Shown here piece by piece: positions 8,881 to 19,146 of a stretch of DNA of 64,000 nt; the first letter of the stretch is position 1; the number at the start of each line of letters is the position of its first letter. The notes under the pieces are model-generated. The model was not told the DNA's origin, ran no database searches, and saw only the letters and a program-made list of their open reading frames with translations. A program made the translations under genes and the position numbers. The DNA comes from Pleurodeles waltl. Lineage: Eukaryota; Chordata; Amphibia; Caudata; Salamandridae. The stretch lies in assembly GCF_031143425.1 (NCBI RefSeq), contig NC_090443.1, forward strand, positions 1,059,818,423 through 1,059,882,422, written 5' to 3'.

Positions 8881-11873
8881 ACACCCTTATAATTCCCTAG
8901 TATATGGTACTGAGGTACCCAGGGTATTGGGGTTCCAGGAGAGCCCTATGGGCTGCAGCATTTCTTTTGCCACCCATAGGGAGCTCTGACAATTCTTACA
9001 CAGGCCTGCCACTGCAGCCTGAGTGAAATAACGTCCACGTTATTTCACAGCCATTTTTCACTCCACTTAAGTAACTTATAAGTCACCTATATGTCTAACC
9101 TTTACCTGGTAAAGGTTAGGTGCAAAGTTACTTAGTGTGAGGGCACCCTGGTACTAGCCAAGGTGCCCCCACATTGTTCGGGGCCAATTCCCCGGACTTT
9201 GTGAGTGCGGGGACACCATTACACGTGTGCACTACATATAGGTCACTACCTATATGTAGCTTCACAATGGTAACTCCGAATATGGGCATGTAACATGTCT
9301 ATGATCATGGAACTGCCCCCTCTATACCATCCTGGCATAGTTGGCACAATCCCATGATCCCAGTGGTCTGTAGCACAGACCCTGGTACTGCCAAACTGCC
9401 TTTCCTGGGGTTCCACTGCAGCTGCTGCTGCTGCCAACCCCTCAGACAGGCACCTGCCCTCCTGGGGTCCAGCCAGGCCTGGCCCAGGATGGCAGAACAA
9501 AGGACTTCCTCTGAGAGAGGGTGTTACACCCTGTCCCTTTGGAAAATGGTGTGAAGGCAGGGGAGGAGTAGCCTCCCCCAGCCTCTGGAAATGCTTTCAT
9601 GGGCACACATGGTGCCCATTTCTGCATAAGCCAGTCTACACCGGTTCAGGGACCCCTTAGCCCTGCTCTGGCGCGAAACTGGACAAAGGAAAGGGGAGTG
9701 ACCACTCCCCTGACCTGCACCTCACCTGGGAGGTGTCCAGAGCTCCTCCAGTGTGCTCCAGACCTCTGCCATCTTGGAAACAGAGGTGCTGCTGGCACAC
9801 TGGACTGCTCTGAGTGGCCAGTGCCATCAGGTGACGTCAGAGACTCCTTCTGATAGGCTCCTTCAGGTGTTCCTAGCCTATCCTCTCTCCTAGGTAGCCA
9901 AACCCTCTTTTCTGGCTATTTAGGGTCTCTGTCTCTTGGGATTCTTTAGATAACGAATGCAAGAGCTCATCCGAGTTCCTCTGCATCTCTCTCTTCACCT
10001 TCTGCCAAGGAATCAACTGCTGACCGCGCTGGAAGCCTGCAAAACTGCAACATAGTAGCAAAGACGACTACTGCAACTCTGTAACGCTGATCCTGCCGCC
10101 TTCTTGACTGTTTTCCTGGTGGTGCATGCTGTGGGGGTAGTCTGCCTCCTCTCTGCACTAGAAGCTCCGAAGAAATCTCCCGTGGGTCGACGGAATCGTC
10201 CCCCTGCAACCCCAGGCACCAAAGAACTGCATCACCGGTACCTTGGGTCTCCTCTCAGTACGACGAGCGAGGTCCCTTGAATCCAGCAACTCTGTCCAAG
10301 TGACTCCCACAGTCCAGTGACTCTTCAGTCCAAGTTTGGTGGAGGTAAGTCCTTGCCTCCCCACGCCAGACTGCATTGCTGGGAACTGCGACTTTTGAAG
10401 CTACTGCGGCCCCTGTGCACTTCCGGCGGAAATCCTTTGTGCACAGCCAAGCCTGGGTCCACGGCACTCTAACCTGCATTGCACGACTTTCTAAGTTGGT
10501 CTCCGGCGACGTGGGACTCCTTTGTGCAACTTCGGGTGAGCACCATTTCACAAATCCTTGTAGTGCCTGTTTCTGGCACTTCTCCGGGTGCTACCTGCTG
10601 CTGAGAGGGCTCTTTTTCTTGCTCGATGTCCCCTCTGTCTCCTGACGCAATTTGCGACATCCTGGTCCCTCCTGTGCCACACCAGCTTCCAAAAACCCTT
10701 ACCGCATGATTTGCAGCTAGCAAGGCTTGTTGGCGGTCTTTCGGCAGGAAAACACTTCTGCACGACTCTCCACGGCGTGAGGGATCTGTCCTCCAACGGG
10801 GAAGTCTCTAGCCCTTGTCGTTCCTGCAGAAACCTAAGCTTCTTCTGTCCAGTAGAAGCTTCTTTGAATCCACAGCTGGCATTTCCTGGGCATCTGCCCA
10901 TTTCCGACTTGCTTGTGACTTTTGGACTTGGTCCCCTTGTTCCACAGGTACCCTCGACTGGAAATCCATCGTTGTTGCATTGCTGGTTTGTGTCTTTCCT
11001 GCAGAATTCCCCTTTCACGACTTCTATGTCCTTTGGGGAACTTTAGTGCACTTTGCACTCACTTTTCAGGGTCTTGGGGTGGGCTATTTTTCTAACCCTT
11101 ACTATTTTCTAATAGTCCCAGCGACCCTCTACAAGGTCACATAGGTTTGGGGTCCATTCGTGGTTCGCATTCCACTTTTGGAGTATATGGTTTGTGTTGC
11201 CCCTATCCCTATGTGTCCCCATTGCATCCTATTGTAACTATACATTGTTTGCACTGTTTTCTAAGACTATACTGCATATTTTTGGTATTGTGTACATATA
11301 TCTTGTGTATATTTGCTATCCTCATACTGAGGGTACTCACTGAGATACTTTGGCATATTGTCATAAAAATAAAGTACCTTTATTTTTAGTATATCTGTGT
11401 ATTGTGTTTTCTTATGATATTGTGCAAGTGACACTAGTGGTACTGTAGGAGCTTCACTCGTCTCCTAGTTCAGCCTAAGCTGCTCTGCTAAGCTACCATT
11501 ATCTATCAGCCTAAGCTGCTAGACACCCTATACACTAATAAGGGATAACTGGGCCTTGTGCAAGGTGCAAGCACCACTTGGTACTCACTACAAGCCAGTC
11601 CAGCCTCCTACAGCAGTGTCTCTGTCACTGACAGCAGGGTGCTCAGGAGTAGCAGGCAGAGCACCACGGAAGCACCAGGGACCAGCCAGGCTGGCAGGAG
11701 GGGCAGAAGGTCATAGAGATCACCCTGGACCATTAGAAGTGGCACATGACGTCAATGTGCCACATGCCTGGTGTGCATTTTCATGCCCATGGACATTCAT
11801 TACTTGTAAATAGTTTCATTTCTGCACTAATAACATAGTTATTTTTGTTCCACTTAACAAATTGAGTTTTTGG

Positions 11874-13076
11874 TCAATAGGTGAGTATGGTTGGAGTTGA
11901 CACGTACCTTCCAAAGTATTGTGTTGCGATGTGTTCCCGTCTCAGTCTGCCTTGATTAGCTATACTCCGATCCCCATGATGGCGATGTGGTTGCTCTTGC
12001 TCTTCATCATCAGGATCTGGGTCTGCAGGGGTGAGAGGTAGCCCACGTCGGGTGGCTATGTTGTGGAGGATGGCGCATGCGACCACAATTTTGAATGCTG
12101 TAATGGTGGTATACTGGAGGGCACCTCCACTGCGGTGGAGGCATCTGAATCTTGCTTTCAGGAGTCCGAAGGTGCACTCGATAAGGTTCCTGGTCCTCTT
12201 ATGTGCATTGTTGTATCGCCTCTCACATTCATTGCTGGGTGTTAAAAACGTAGTCATGATCCATGGCCTTAGAGCATATGCACTGTCACCTGTTGGGCAC
12301 AAAAAGTACACTGTTAGGAAGTCCTGATTGTTGTGCACAGTGACCTGTGTGTATGTCTGCAAGGTGTCTGTAGCTCTACCTAGGAGGTATCCGTCTCCAA
12401 ATTCCCCACGTTCCAGGCGTTGATGTATCCCACTATGCCTAAACATGTATGAGTCATGGGTACTGCCTGGAAACTTAGCTACAATGTCTGTGATGACATA
12501 ATGGGCGTCACAAACAACCTGACTATTCAGTGAGTGGGTACACTTTCTGTTGCGGAAAAGATGTTCCAGATTTTCAGGGGGGCATATTTGAATGTGTGTC
12601 CCATCTACACACCCTATGACATGGGGAAAGTGGGCAATGCGGTAAAAGTCCAGCTTGGTGCTGTTTATTTCTGCCTCATTCCTTGGTAGGTATATGAAGT
12701 GAGACATGTGTGTGAGTAATGCATCTAGGATTGCCCTGAGGAACCTTGACACTGAACTTTGGGATACCCCACCTGCCACAGCAATGACCCCCTGATAGCT
12801 CCCTGAGGCCAATAGGTGCAGTGAGCATAGCACTTGCACATGCGTAGGGATGGCGCAGCCGCGTAGTGTCTGGTGTTCTAGCTGTGGTTTGAGTAAATCA
12901 ATTAATTCTAGTATGGCTGCGCTGCTAAGGCGATATTTATCGTATATCTCTTCCTCAGTTTGCTGAAAAAGAGTCTGCCTTGTTCTATATATCTTCGCCT
13001 GTCTCTGGCTCCTCCTCCTCCTCTGCTAGGCTGCGTGGACTCTCCTCCTCACTGCTATCAGGTATATCTCCGCCAT
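11874..13076 (-). pseudogene. Harbinger (HARBI1-like) DDE transposase with one nonsense codon
   Basis: Cut-and-paste transposase related to vertebrate HARBI1. An in-frame ATG (complement of 13074-13076) starts the likely protein, but codon 17 is TAG (complement of 13026-13028). The rest is open to 11874. Beyond the stop come an Arg-rich segment and a helix-rich N-terminal region. Catalytic residues, numbered from the GTG at 12839: Asp79 in GCVDGTHIQ, Asp129 in PGSTHDS, Glu221 in NLIECTFG. Residues about 155-184 do not match the family and look like a retained 90-bp intron (12290-12379). If the TAG is avoided by an alternative start the protein could be nearly complete. The strand is opposite to gypsy copy 1. 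Confidence 0.88.
12290..12379 (-). other. Probable 90-bp intron in the Harbinger transposase
   Basis: On the minus strand the segment begins GTAGAG and ends with a T-rich tract and CCCAACAG. Removing it joins GYLLG directly to the DSAYALRPW block, as in intronless HARBI1-like proteins. It is a multiple of three without a stop, so it reads through if unspliced. Confidence 0.6.
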
Positions 13077-13149
13077 CTTGAGTAACCCAGATGCCTTCTG
13101 GGTCTCCTTTTATACTTTGGTTCTGGTTACAACCTGCTCTGAGTTAGTG

Positions 13150-13400
13150 GTAAATGGGACGTGCAAACTGGGCTTTTTGCGACTAGTCGCAATTTGCGAG
13201 TTGCAATTGCATATGGTTTGGGACTCGCAAATTGCGACTTGCAATTTGCGGGTCGCAAAATGGGGTCGCAACTGATGCGACTCGCAAACGGGTCCCATCG
13301 CTTTTTGCAAGTCGGAAATGGGGTTTTTGCATCCCATTTCCGATTTTGCACTGTCGCAAATTGCGAATCGGGCCATTTGCGACTCGCAAAACTTTGCTAC
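13150..13400. repeat. Harbinger subterminal repeats
   Basis: Dense array in both orientations of short motifs related to TTTGCGAGTCGC / GCGACTCGCAAA between the transposase ATG and the transposon end. Such clusters are typical transposase-binding sites near DNA transposon termini. Confidence 0.65.
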
Positions 13401-13410
13401 ATCTGGCCCC

Positions 13411-13928
13411 TATTTTCTTAAAAGTTAGCTTGGAAACATGTACTGGCATCATCGTAAAGATATATGGAAATAGGGGAGAAATCATCATTTTGATGGCATC
13501 TACACAGCACCTCCAATAAAAGGTTCCATGATGAGAGTAACAATTCAATTTCAGTAACACATTCTTTAAAAGTAATAGAGACAGAACTGAGGCAACAAAC
13601 TATATACCTACATATTTTACTTTAGAAGAGGACCACTGAAAACCAGTGGTAATAAAAGACGGTTTGGATGTATATTTATTTAAGGGGAGAATTTCAGTTT
13701 TATCCATGTTATCTTTATAACCTGAGACTTCAGAAAAAGAGGCAATTTCATTAAGCAGCATTGCCAGAAATTGCTCAGGGTGAGAAAAAAAAGACGAATG
13801 TCATCAGCATATGCTGCTAATGTTAGATATTGGTCACCATTTTGAAATTGTGATATTGATAATTTATATCTGATGCGACAGAGGAAAGGTTGAAGGGCCA
13901 GGATGAATAGTAGTGGGAAAGAGGACAC
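13411..13928 (-). pseudogene. L1-like LINE reverse transcriptase fragment
   Basis: Minus-strand translation shows an L1-type RT segment: SFPLLFILALQPFLCRI, then QYLTLAAYADDIRLF containing the catalytic YADD. Downstream, after frame breaks, comes a KMMISPLFPYIFTMMPVHVSKL-like stretch typical of the region after RT in ORF2p. The fragment ends at the Harbinger boundary. Degenerate. Confidence 0.7.
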
Positions 13929-14559
13929 CCCTGACGTATACCACGCTGGAGGTGATCAGACCATTAACTGACAGTACGAGGCATATTAACAAGGAAATGC
14001 TGCAGCGCACTGTTGCAAGCAATCTTGTTGCGCTGAGCTGCGCCATTTCCAGAACACAGGGATTCCCTGTATTTACAAGAAAATGGTGCATCCCTGTGTT
14101 GCCCCCTGCGCCGGTGCTAAATTAGCTTCCTAGCGCCAACACAGGCCCCTAAAGGATGTGTTTATACAGATCATGTAGGTCTCCTGATGCAGGTATGTTC
14201 CCAAACAATTGATAAGGAGACAGATTTGTGGCGGCAATTATGTAAACAATCCCCAACAAGTGTACATTATGTTCCTGTCTCACATAAGTTTGAAAGGGAC
14301 ATGATATTAATACCTGCATACACTGAATTGTATTCAAAGCATTTGGATTATGTCAAGCTTCATACTGGCTTCCTCAATCTTAATCTATTTTCCATTCTCA
14401 TTAGTTAGATATTGAGAAAAAAGTTGATTATTCCTTTTACTACTAAGGAGATTCTCTCTTTCTCTTGTAAGTCTTCCATATCTGAAAAGTCCTGTATCAG
14501 ATTTTTGTTCCTTATTACGACCATTGCAACCCCCCTGTTTTTTCAAAGAATACCCTTTT
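13929..14559. other. Unassigned stretch between two L1 fragments
   Basis: 13929-14140 is moderately GC-rich with short inverted segments, possibly a MITE remnant. 14150-14559 is AT-rich, with short open frames that I do not recognise. No supported gene. Confidence 0.3.
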
Positions 14560-15260
14560 TACCATGTCTATTTGGTATAATAAATGTATTAAAATAAATA
14601 ACAGACCTATTTTGTTGAGATCCTAGAGAGCCAAAGGTTGTATTTGTTTATTACAGTTATTTAGGAGGGGTGATCCAATTTCTTTTCCTCAAATCAGACA
14701 CACATTTCATTGTCCACAATCTTTCCAAACTCATTGTTCATTACCTATGAACACTATCCTAGACATTATATGCGCTTTACAAGATATGGCACCTCCAATA
14801 CCGCATAGTTCTGATTTATCTAGCATTTTCTCTTCCTACCCTAAATTTTCTATTATTTATAAACTTATTTCACCTACGAATCCCATGCAAACCAAGTCCA
14901 GAAATAAATGCCGTTGGGAGAGTGACTTAGGAGGTAATTGGCAGGTTACACTTTGGAAAAAAATATGGTTACGTAGTCACAAAATCTACAGATCTGCTAA
15001 ACTCAAACATTATTTTTTATTAACCATACACTTTAAGGTTACTCTCCTTAGTAGTGTCAAGTTCTCTGCAGATAACTCAAATTGATGTTGGTCTTGCAAC
15101 TCTTCCAAAAGTGATATAATGCATATGCTATTTTGGTGTCCTAACACATTATCTTTTTGGAGTAAGGTTTATGCCCAAATTACACATATATTTCAGATAG
15201 ATCAACCCTTTACTATTCAGAATCTTTTTTAGTTACTCTTACTAGCAAATCTTTTCTCAA
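14560..15260 (+). pseudogene. L1-like ORF2 C-terminal fragment
   Basis: Plus-strand translation across frame breaks gives IWYNK, then a WESDLGGNW and IWLRSHKIYRSAKLKHYFLL block, then CWSCN...HMLFWCP and FWSKVYAQI. This matches the Cys-containing C-terminal region of L1 ORF2p. It has the opposite orientation to the RT fragment at 13411-13928. Confidence 0.62.
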
Positions 15261-16209
15261 GTTTCCTTAGGCCAAATTGTTAGATGTATTATTAGCAATC
15301 ACTTTTCATCCCAGCGCTTCTAACCTGGAGTAGCCACCAGCATTATAAAAACACTATAGATAAATATGTCAGTAGTGTTTGGGAGTCACTCAAAAGTGCC
15401 ACACATGGTTTTGTCTTATAGAATTATAATTTGGCTTTCACTTGTCATCCTTCTTTGTCTGTACTCCAGGTTTTGGAAAGCATGGAGGTCTGGGGAGTAA
15501 TCCCACTTGTGCAGGAGGGAGTTGGGTTTTGCTCGACAACTATGTGAGCTGTGTTTCAGGTAACGTACAGTTCCATGAGTCTTCACAGGCACAGTTAGTG
15601 GAACACCAAATCCTCTTTCATCACTGGAAAGCACACTCAACCATCAATAGACATGTTAATTTTAAAATATTTATTTTAAGACTAAAAACTCAACCTAGTG
15701 AGCACAATATGAGCTGTTACCACCACTGCAGGTTCTTTTCTCTTGTGGGTGTCTCTCGCTGTGAATGAGGAAGGTAGAACTGTCATGTTTGCTGTTGGTG
15801 CGCTGGGTACAAAGTTTAGATTTAATATATGGAATTTAATGGGCTGAGCACCAACATGTCAGATACATTTCCGCCTTCTTGCAACTGTCATGGGATATAA
15901 TGTAGTTGTAATAAGGTGGACGGGATATCCATCACATTTGTGACTAAGTAACCTGATAGAAAAACTCTAAATCAGGCGCTAAATTTCTCACTTGGGATAT
16001 GGAATATGACTGTTCAGTGTATTATGTTCACCTTTGTAACTGTGTGTCTGAAGAAAGACCCCTAAAGTATGTACTATTATAAATGATGAAATACTCTCAG
16101 CATGGGGGGAACATGTCAAGGAACTCCTGTTACATCTACGCTCTCTGTTCCATGCCTCTGCTCTGCCTGCTTCACCAATAACGTTTGTTAGATCTGGCAT
16201 CGTTGGCAT
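15261..16209. other. No gene seen; one small MITE remnant
   Basis: AT-rich sequence without a supported open frame. 15888-15955 (GGTGGACGGGATATCCATCACA and surroundings) resembles the right part of MITE B at about 22600-22660. Confidence 0.4.
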
Positions 16210-17010
16210 GGTTTACCCCTTAACTTGAGTTCAACTCTCCTGTTTGCTGCCTTGATTTATGCGGGCTTTAGGACTCTGTGCACTTTACCACTGCTATCCA
16301 GTGCTAAAGTGCCTGTGCTGTATACTTAAAATATGGTAGAATTGGCTTATACCCAGTTAGCATATTTATTTCACATGTATGTTCCTAGGAGCATGGCACC
16401 ACCTATGCCCGGAGACTGTAAATCAAATGCTATTAGCAGGAATGCAGCACTGGTTGTGCCACATACCTACAAAGCCCTTTGAACATGTCTCAGGCTTGTC
16501 ATTACAGCCTGCGTGTGCAGGACTGCTGCCCTGCTGTGCTGCTACCTGCTTCCCTCTTGTTCAGGTAAGAAGGACTGGACTTGTATCTGTTGAAGCAGGA
16601 CCCCGGAGTGACTCCAAGGGCTAGTTGGCTGGCATACTGACTTGAGCATCAGGTTTAGAAGGCACCCACAACCTCAATCCCAGCACCTGGACTCTGCCAT
16701 CCATGAGTTGACCCTGCAAAGTTGTGCCACCCCAATCCTGGCCCCTAACGAGGAGGCGCAGTGTGCTTTGCCAGCCACTGTGGCTCAAGCGAAATCAATG
16801 AATCTCTTCTGTTGCACTGCACAACTTCAAGCAGAACTGACGCATTGCTGCAACTACATGCTTTGGACCCACGGCATCTTCAGAACTGCAGCTGCCTGAC
16901 GCACACTAAGTACAGGACCTTGCATTCCTTGTTGACAGCAGCCTTGACAAAGATGCCAGACTCTGCATTGCAGACTTGCAGCTCCTCAGAACAGAGCCAT
17001 AGGCCCTCCG
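16210..17010 (+). repeat. Old LTR-like fragment
   Basis: 16250-16520 resembles the first 400 bp of the solo LTR at 45802 (ACTCTGTGCACTTTACCACTGC and neighbouring blocks) but is quite diverged. The stretch up to 17010 has the CA/GC-rich character of the rest of that LTR. It is cut off by a LINE 3' end. Confidence 0.5.
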
Positions 17011-17393
17011 CACCTCAAGAAGCTGCACTGGCTCCCGATCCAGAAGAGATGCCAGTTCAAGATGCTGACCCACGCATACAAAGCCCTACACAACGAAGGA
17101 CCAGCATGTATCAACCAACAAATGACGCTCCACTAACTGACCAGACACCCCGTGATCCACCTCCATCTCCCTCAGAGACACCCTCTGGATCTGCCGAGCC
17201 AACAGCAGAGGACGCTTCTTCTTTTACCTGGCGGCCAAAGCCTGGAACAACCTTCCCCTACACTTTAAGACAGCCTCATCACTACGAGAATTCAGGAAAG
17301 AACAGAGCACCGCGCAGGAGCTAGCAACTCCAGTGCCTTGAGATCCTCACAGGTGACTTGCTGTGCTTTATAAATCTAGATTGATTGATTGAG
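17011..17393 (+). pseudogene. L2 LINE 3' end (5'-truncated)
   Basis: Translation of the first part gives LHWLPIQKRCQFKMLTHAY and KALHN, then FTWRPKPGTTF-like residues in a second frame: the C-terminal end of an L2-type ORF2. It ends in a TTGATTGATTGA tail like the L2 at 49185-52834. It abuts the LTR of the old gypsy element. Confidence 0.72.
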
Positions 17394-17760
17394 TGTGAGC
17401 AGAGCATGAACCTGACTTGTTCATTCACGCAGTGCCCACTCAGCACTCTCCTACGTGTGAGCCAGGTGACTTAGAATTAGTTTTTTTTTTTTGGTACACT
17501 GTACAAATGCAAAAAATAAACAAGCAGGTTTCGCTTACACTTCCATACACTTACACTTGACTGCAGTTGCAGTGTACCTTCAAAATGCACAGAATTGCTA
17601 GGGTTCCTGTAATTAAAGCTTTCATGTAGGGTCTAAAGACGGTAATTCCCCCAGAGATGTCTGGAACCTCAATATGATCCCCACACTCTCCAAGGATATC
17701 AGATTGTAACAATAAAATATACTTGGAACAGATTTGGTTCCTGCTGATGGTTCTTTCAAC
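17394..17760 (+). repeat. 5' LTR of the old gypsy element
   Basis: Begins TGTGAGCAGAGC, shares CATGAACCTGACTTG and AATAAAATATAC-TGGA blocks with about 25794-26010, and ends near TTCAACA. An internal T-run lies at about 17480-17492. The 3' boundary is estimated. Confidence 0.55.
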
Positions 17761-18302
17761 ATCTTGGAGAAAATCTGGCTGACCCTGGAGGAGGTGGGCT
17801 CACACTGCTTTGGCTGCTTGCTGGACTGAATTCTTCCTGGTTCTTGGATTGATGGTTTGGCGGTGTCCCCAACTTCTAACTGTTAAAGGAAGGTCCCTTA
17901 TCTCTTTTGAGAAATAGACATGATCAATGGCGACTGCTATGCATGTTTCAGTGACATGCACACCCTTCCAAAGGTACTCTTTAATCTTGTTTATTTTGGA
18001 TTGATATACGGTTATGTGAGCATCATATTTTACATAGGAAAACAAGAGAGATTAACATCTTAGAGTGAAGCTCTACTTATCAATGTTAAAGTATTGTTAG
18101 TACGGTGATGTGAGCACCATTCTGGAGATTCAGCTGCATGTTCTTTTAAAGGCTCCCACACGGGTACATTTTAATTAACATTAATCATCCACCTGTATGT
18201 ATATGTCTCATACAGCCTGCATTTTTACCTTTACTATTTATTCATACAGCTAATGTGTGCTATAGAGCTCATCTGTTACTACCCATCGTTAGTGTGTCAT
18301 TC

Positions 18303-18436
18303 TATTGAAGTGTTGTCAGATTGTTTCGCCATTATCCATTAAGTTTACAACACCGTGCAGGCTGTACTTCATTTGCCTCATTTCTTAGATGTACCTGGTG
18401 AACTTCCCATTGAGTGCAAGGATTGGTACAGATCCT
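18303..18436 (+). pseudogene. Gypsy gag N-terminus, first copy
   Basis: Encodes PHFLDVPGELPIECKDWYRS, the proline-rich opening of a gypsy-type Gag. A diverged second copy is at about 21310-21443. It stops abruptly at an (ATGTT)n tract. Confidence 0.55.
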
Positions 18437-18490
18437 TGTTATGTTATGTTATGGTATGTTATGTTATGTTATGTTATGTTATGTTATGTT
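18436..18490. repeat. (ATGTT)n microsatellite
   Basis: About eleven copies of ATGTT with one ATGGT variant. It probably derives from the 3' tail of a minus-strand L2: the same tail occurs less purely at 19147-19180. Confidence 0.85.
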
Positions 18491-18660
18491 GATTAGTGCA
18501 GTGCACCAGTCACCAAGAGGGTATCCAAGCACTTCGGCAGGTGTGTAAGTGTATGGTCCTTAAGGTGCTTACAGGAAGAGCTAGGGTTTCCCGCCCTTTT
18601 AATGAAGCCCTGACCAAGTCCCGGGCGCATGACAAAAATGAAGGAGTGCAGCACTTGGGG
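18491..18660 (-). mobile_element. L2 3'-UTR fragment
   Basis: Matches 19185-19290, the 3' end of the larger minus-strand L2 (CAGGTGTGTAAGTGTATGGTC and GGTGCTTAYARGAAGAG). Short, non-coding. Confidence 0.55.
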
Positions 18661-18689
18661 CCTACCTCCGGGGCTTGCGAAAGATCCAA

Positions 18690-18970
18690 GGACCACCACC
18701 TTCCCAGGGCTAAACTAATAAAGTATGCTGGGGGCCATCCAGACCCCCCCCCCACAGCCCTGGGGCCCACCACCTTCCAGTGGATTTACACAAATTAAAA
18801 GTGTTGGGCTGCCCAGCCCCCCACAGCCCAGGGAACCGACACCTCCCCGGGGCTCATATTTAATTAAAAGCTGGGGCTGTGCTGCCCCCATCAGGGACCG
18901 CCACCTTCCTTGGGCAGTATCTGCAGAGGGATGCAGGGGGATACCCGGCCTCCCCCCATCCCCAGGTACT
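18690..18970. repeat. Degenerate GC-rich minisatellite
   Basis: Three to four repeats of about 65-75 bp, each with (C)CACCTTCC, AATTAAAAG and GGGGCTG/CCCC blocks. Open frames on both strands are by-products of the repeat. Confidence 0.6.
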
Positions 18971-19146
18971 TTCAATTAAAAAAACAAAAGTTAAACCTTC
19001 ATTATAGTGAGGAAAACTTTATTTACTCTTTATATACAAATCATACTTTATGAAAAAAAATATGATTTTTTAAAAAATTATAGTCATACCTTAAATGTGT
19101 AATTTACACACCACTTTTCAATTGCTATACCTTTATTTATTCTTTC

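Larger units (their letters stand above)
1..11612 (+). mobile_element. Ty3/gypsy element, GMR1-like, copy 1 (5' end outside window)
   Basis: LTR retrotransposon with order LTR, gag, protease, integrase, RT, RNase H, LTR. LTR ends are visible: the 3' LTR begins TGTAGGA and both LTRs end TCCTACA, a 7-bp terminal inverted repeat. Internal region is 2531-7686 (about 5.2 kb). Integrase precedes RT, which is typical of GMR1-type Ty3/gypsy elements. No env: RNase H ends about 30 bp before the LTR. Gag and pol carry several stops and frameshifts, so the copy is dead. It sits inside a Harbinger transposon (transposase part directly to the right). The left flank is outside the window, so the target duplication cannot be checked. 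Confidence 0.9.
7687..11612 (+). repeat. 3' LTR of gypsy copy 1 (enlarged by insertions)
   Basis: Starts TGTAGGAAAG, ends TCCTACA. It is 3926 bp against 2978 bp in copy 2, because it holds a 578-bp MITE (7757-8334) and an extra U3 block (about 8531-8880). Poly(A) signal at 11368-11373; donor-like site at 10345-10350. It is clearly diverged from this element's own 5' LTR in both U3 and U5. Confidence 0.9.
11613..13410 (-). mobile_element. PIF/Harbinger transposon, one half (other end lost or left of window)
   Basis: Holds a Harbinger transposase on the minus strand. The right end at 13410 reads (complement) GGGGCCAGATGTAGCAAAG, followed by TAT. The left side is interrupted at 11612 by gypsy copy 1, so the second Harbinger gene (Myb/SANT-like) and other terminus would lie left of the window, if present. 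11613-11873 is untranslated or spacer sequence with no gene seen. Confidence 0.82.

Noticed and set aside
10834..11058. Frames on both strands in the 3' LTR
   Set aside because: Non-coding LTR sequence, same reasoning as for the 5' LTR.
16761..17324. 187-codon proline/threonine-rich frame
   Set aside because: It crosses from an LTR-like fragment into the L2 3' end, and the correct L2 frame is a different one.
18491..18979. Short frames on both strands
   Set aside because: Produced by the minisatellite and L2 3' UTR.
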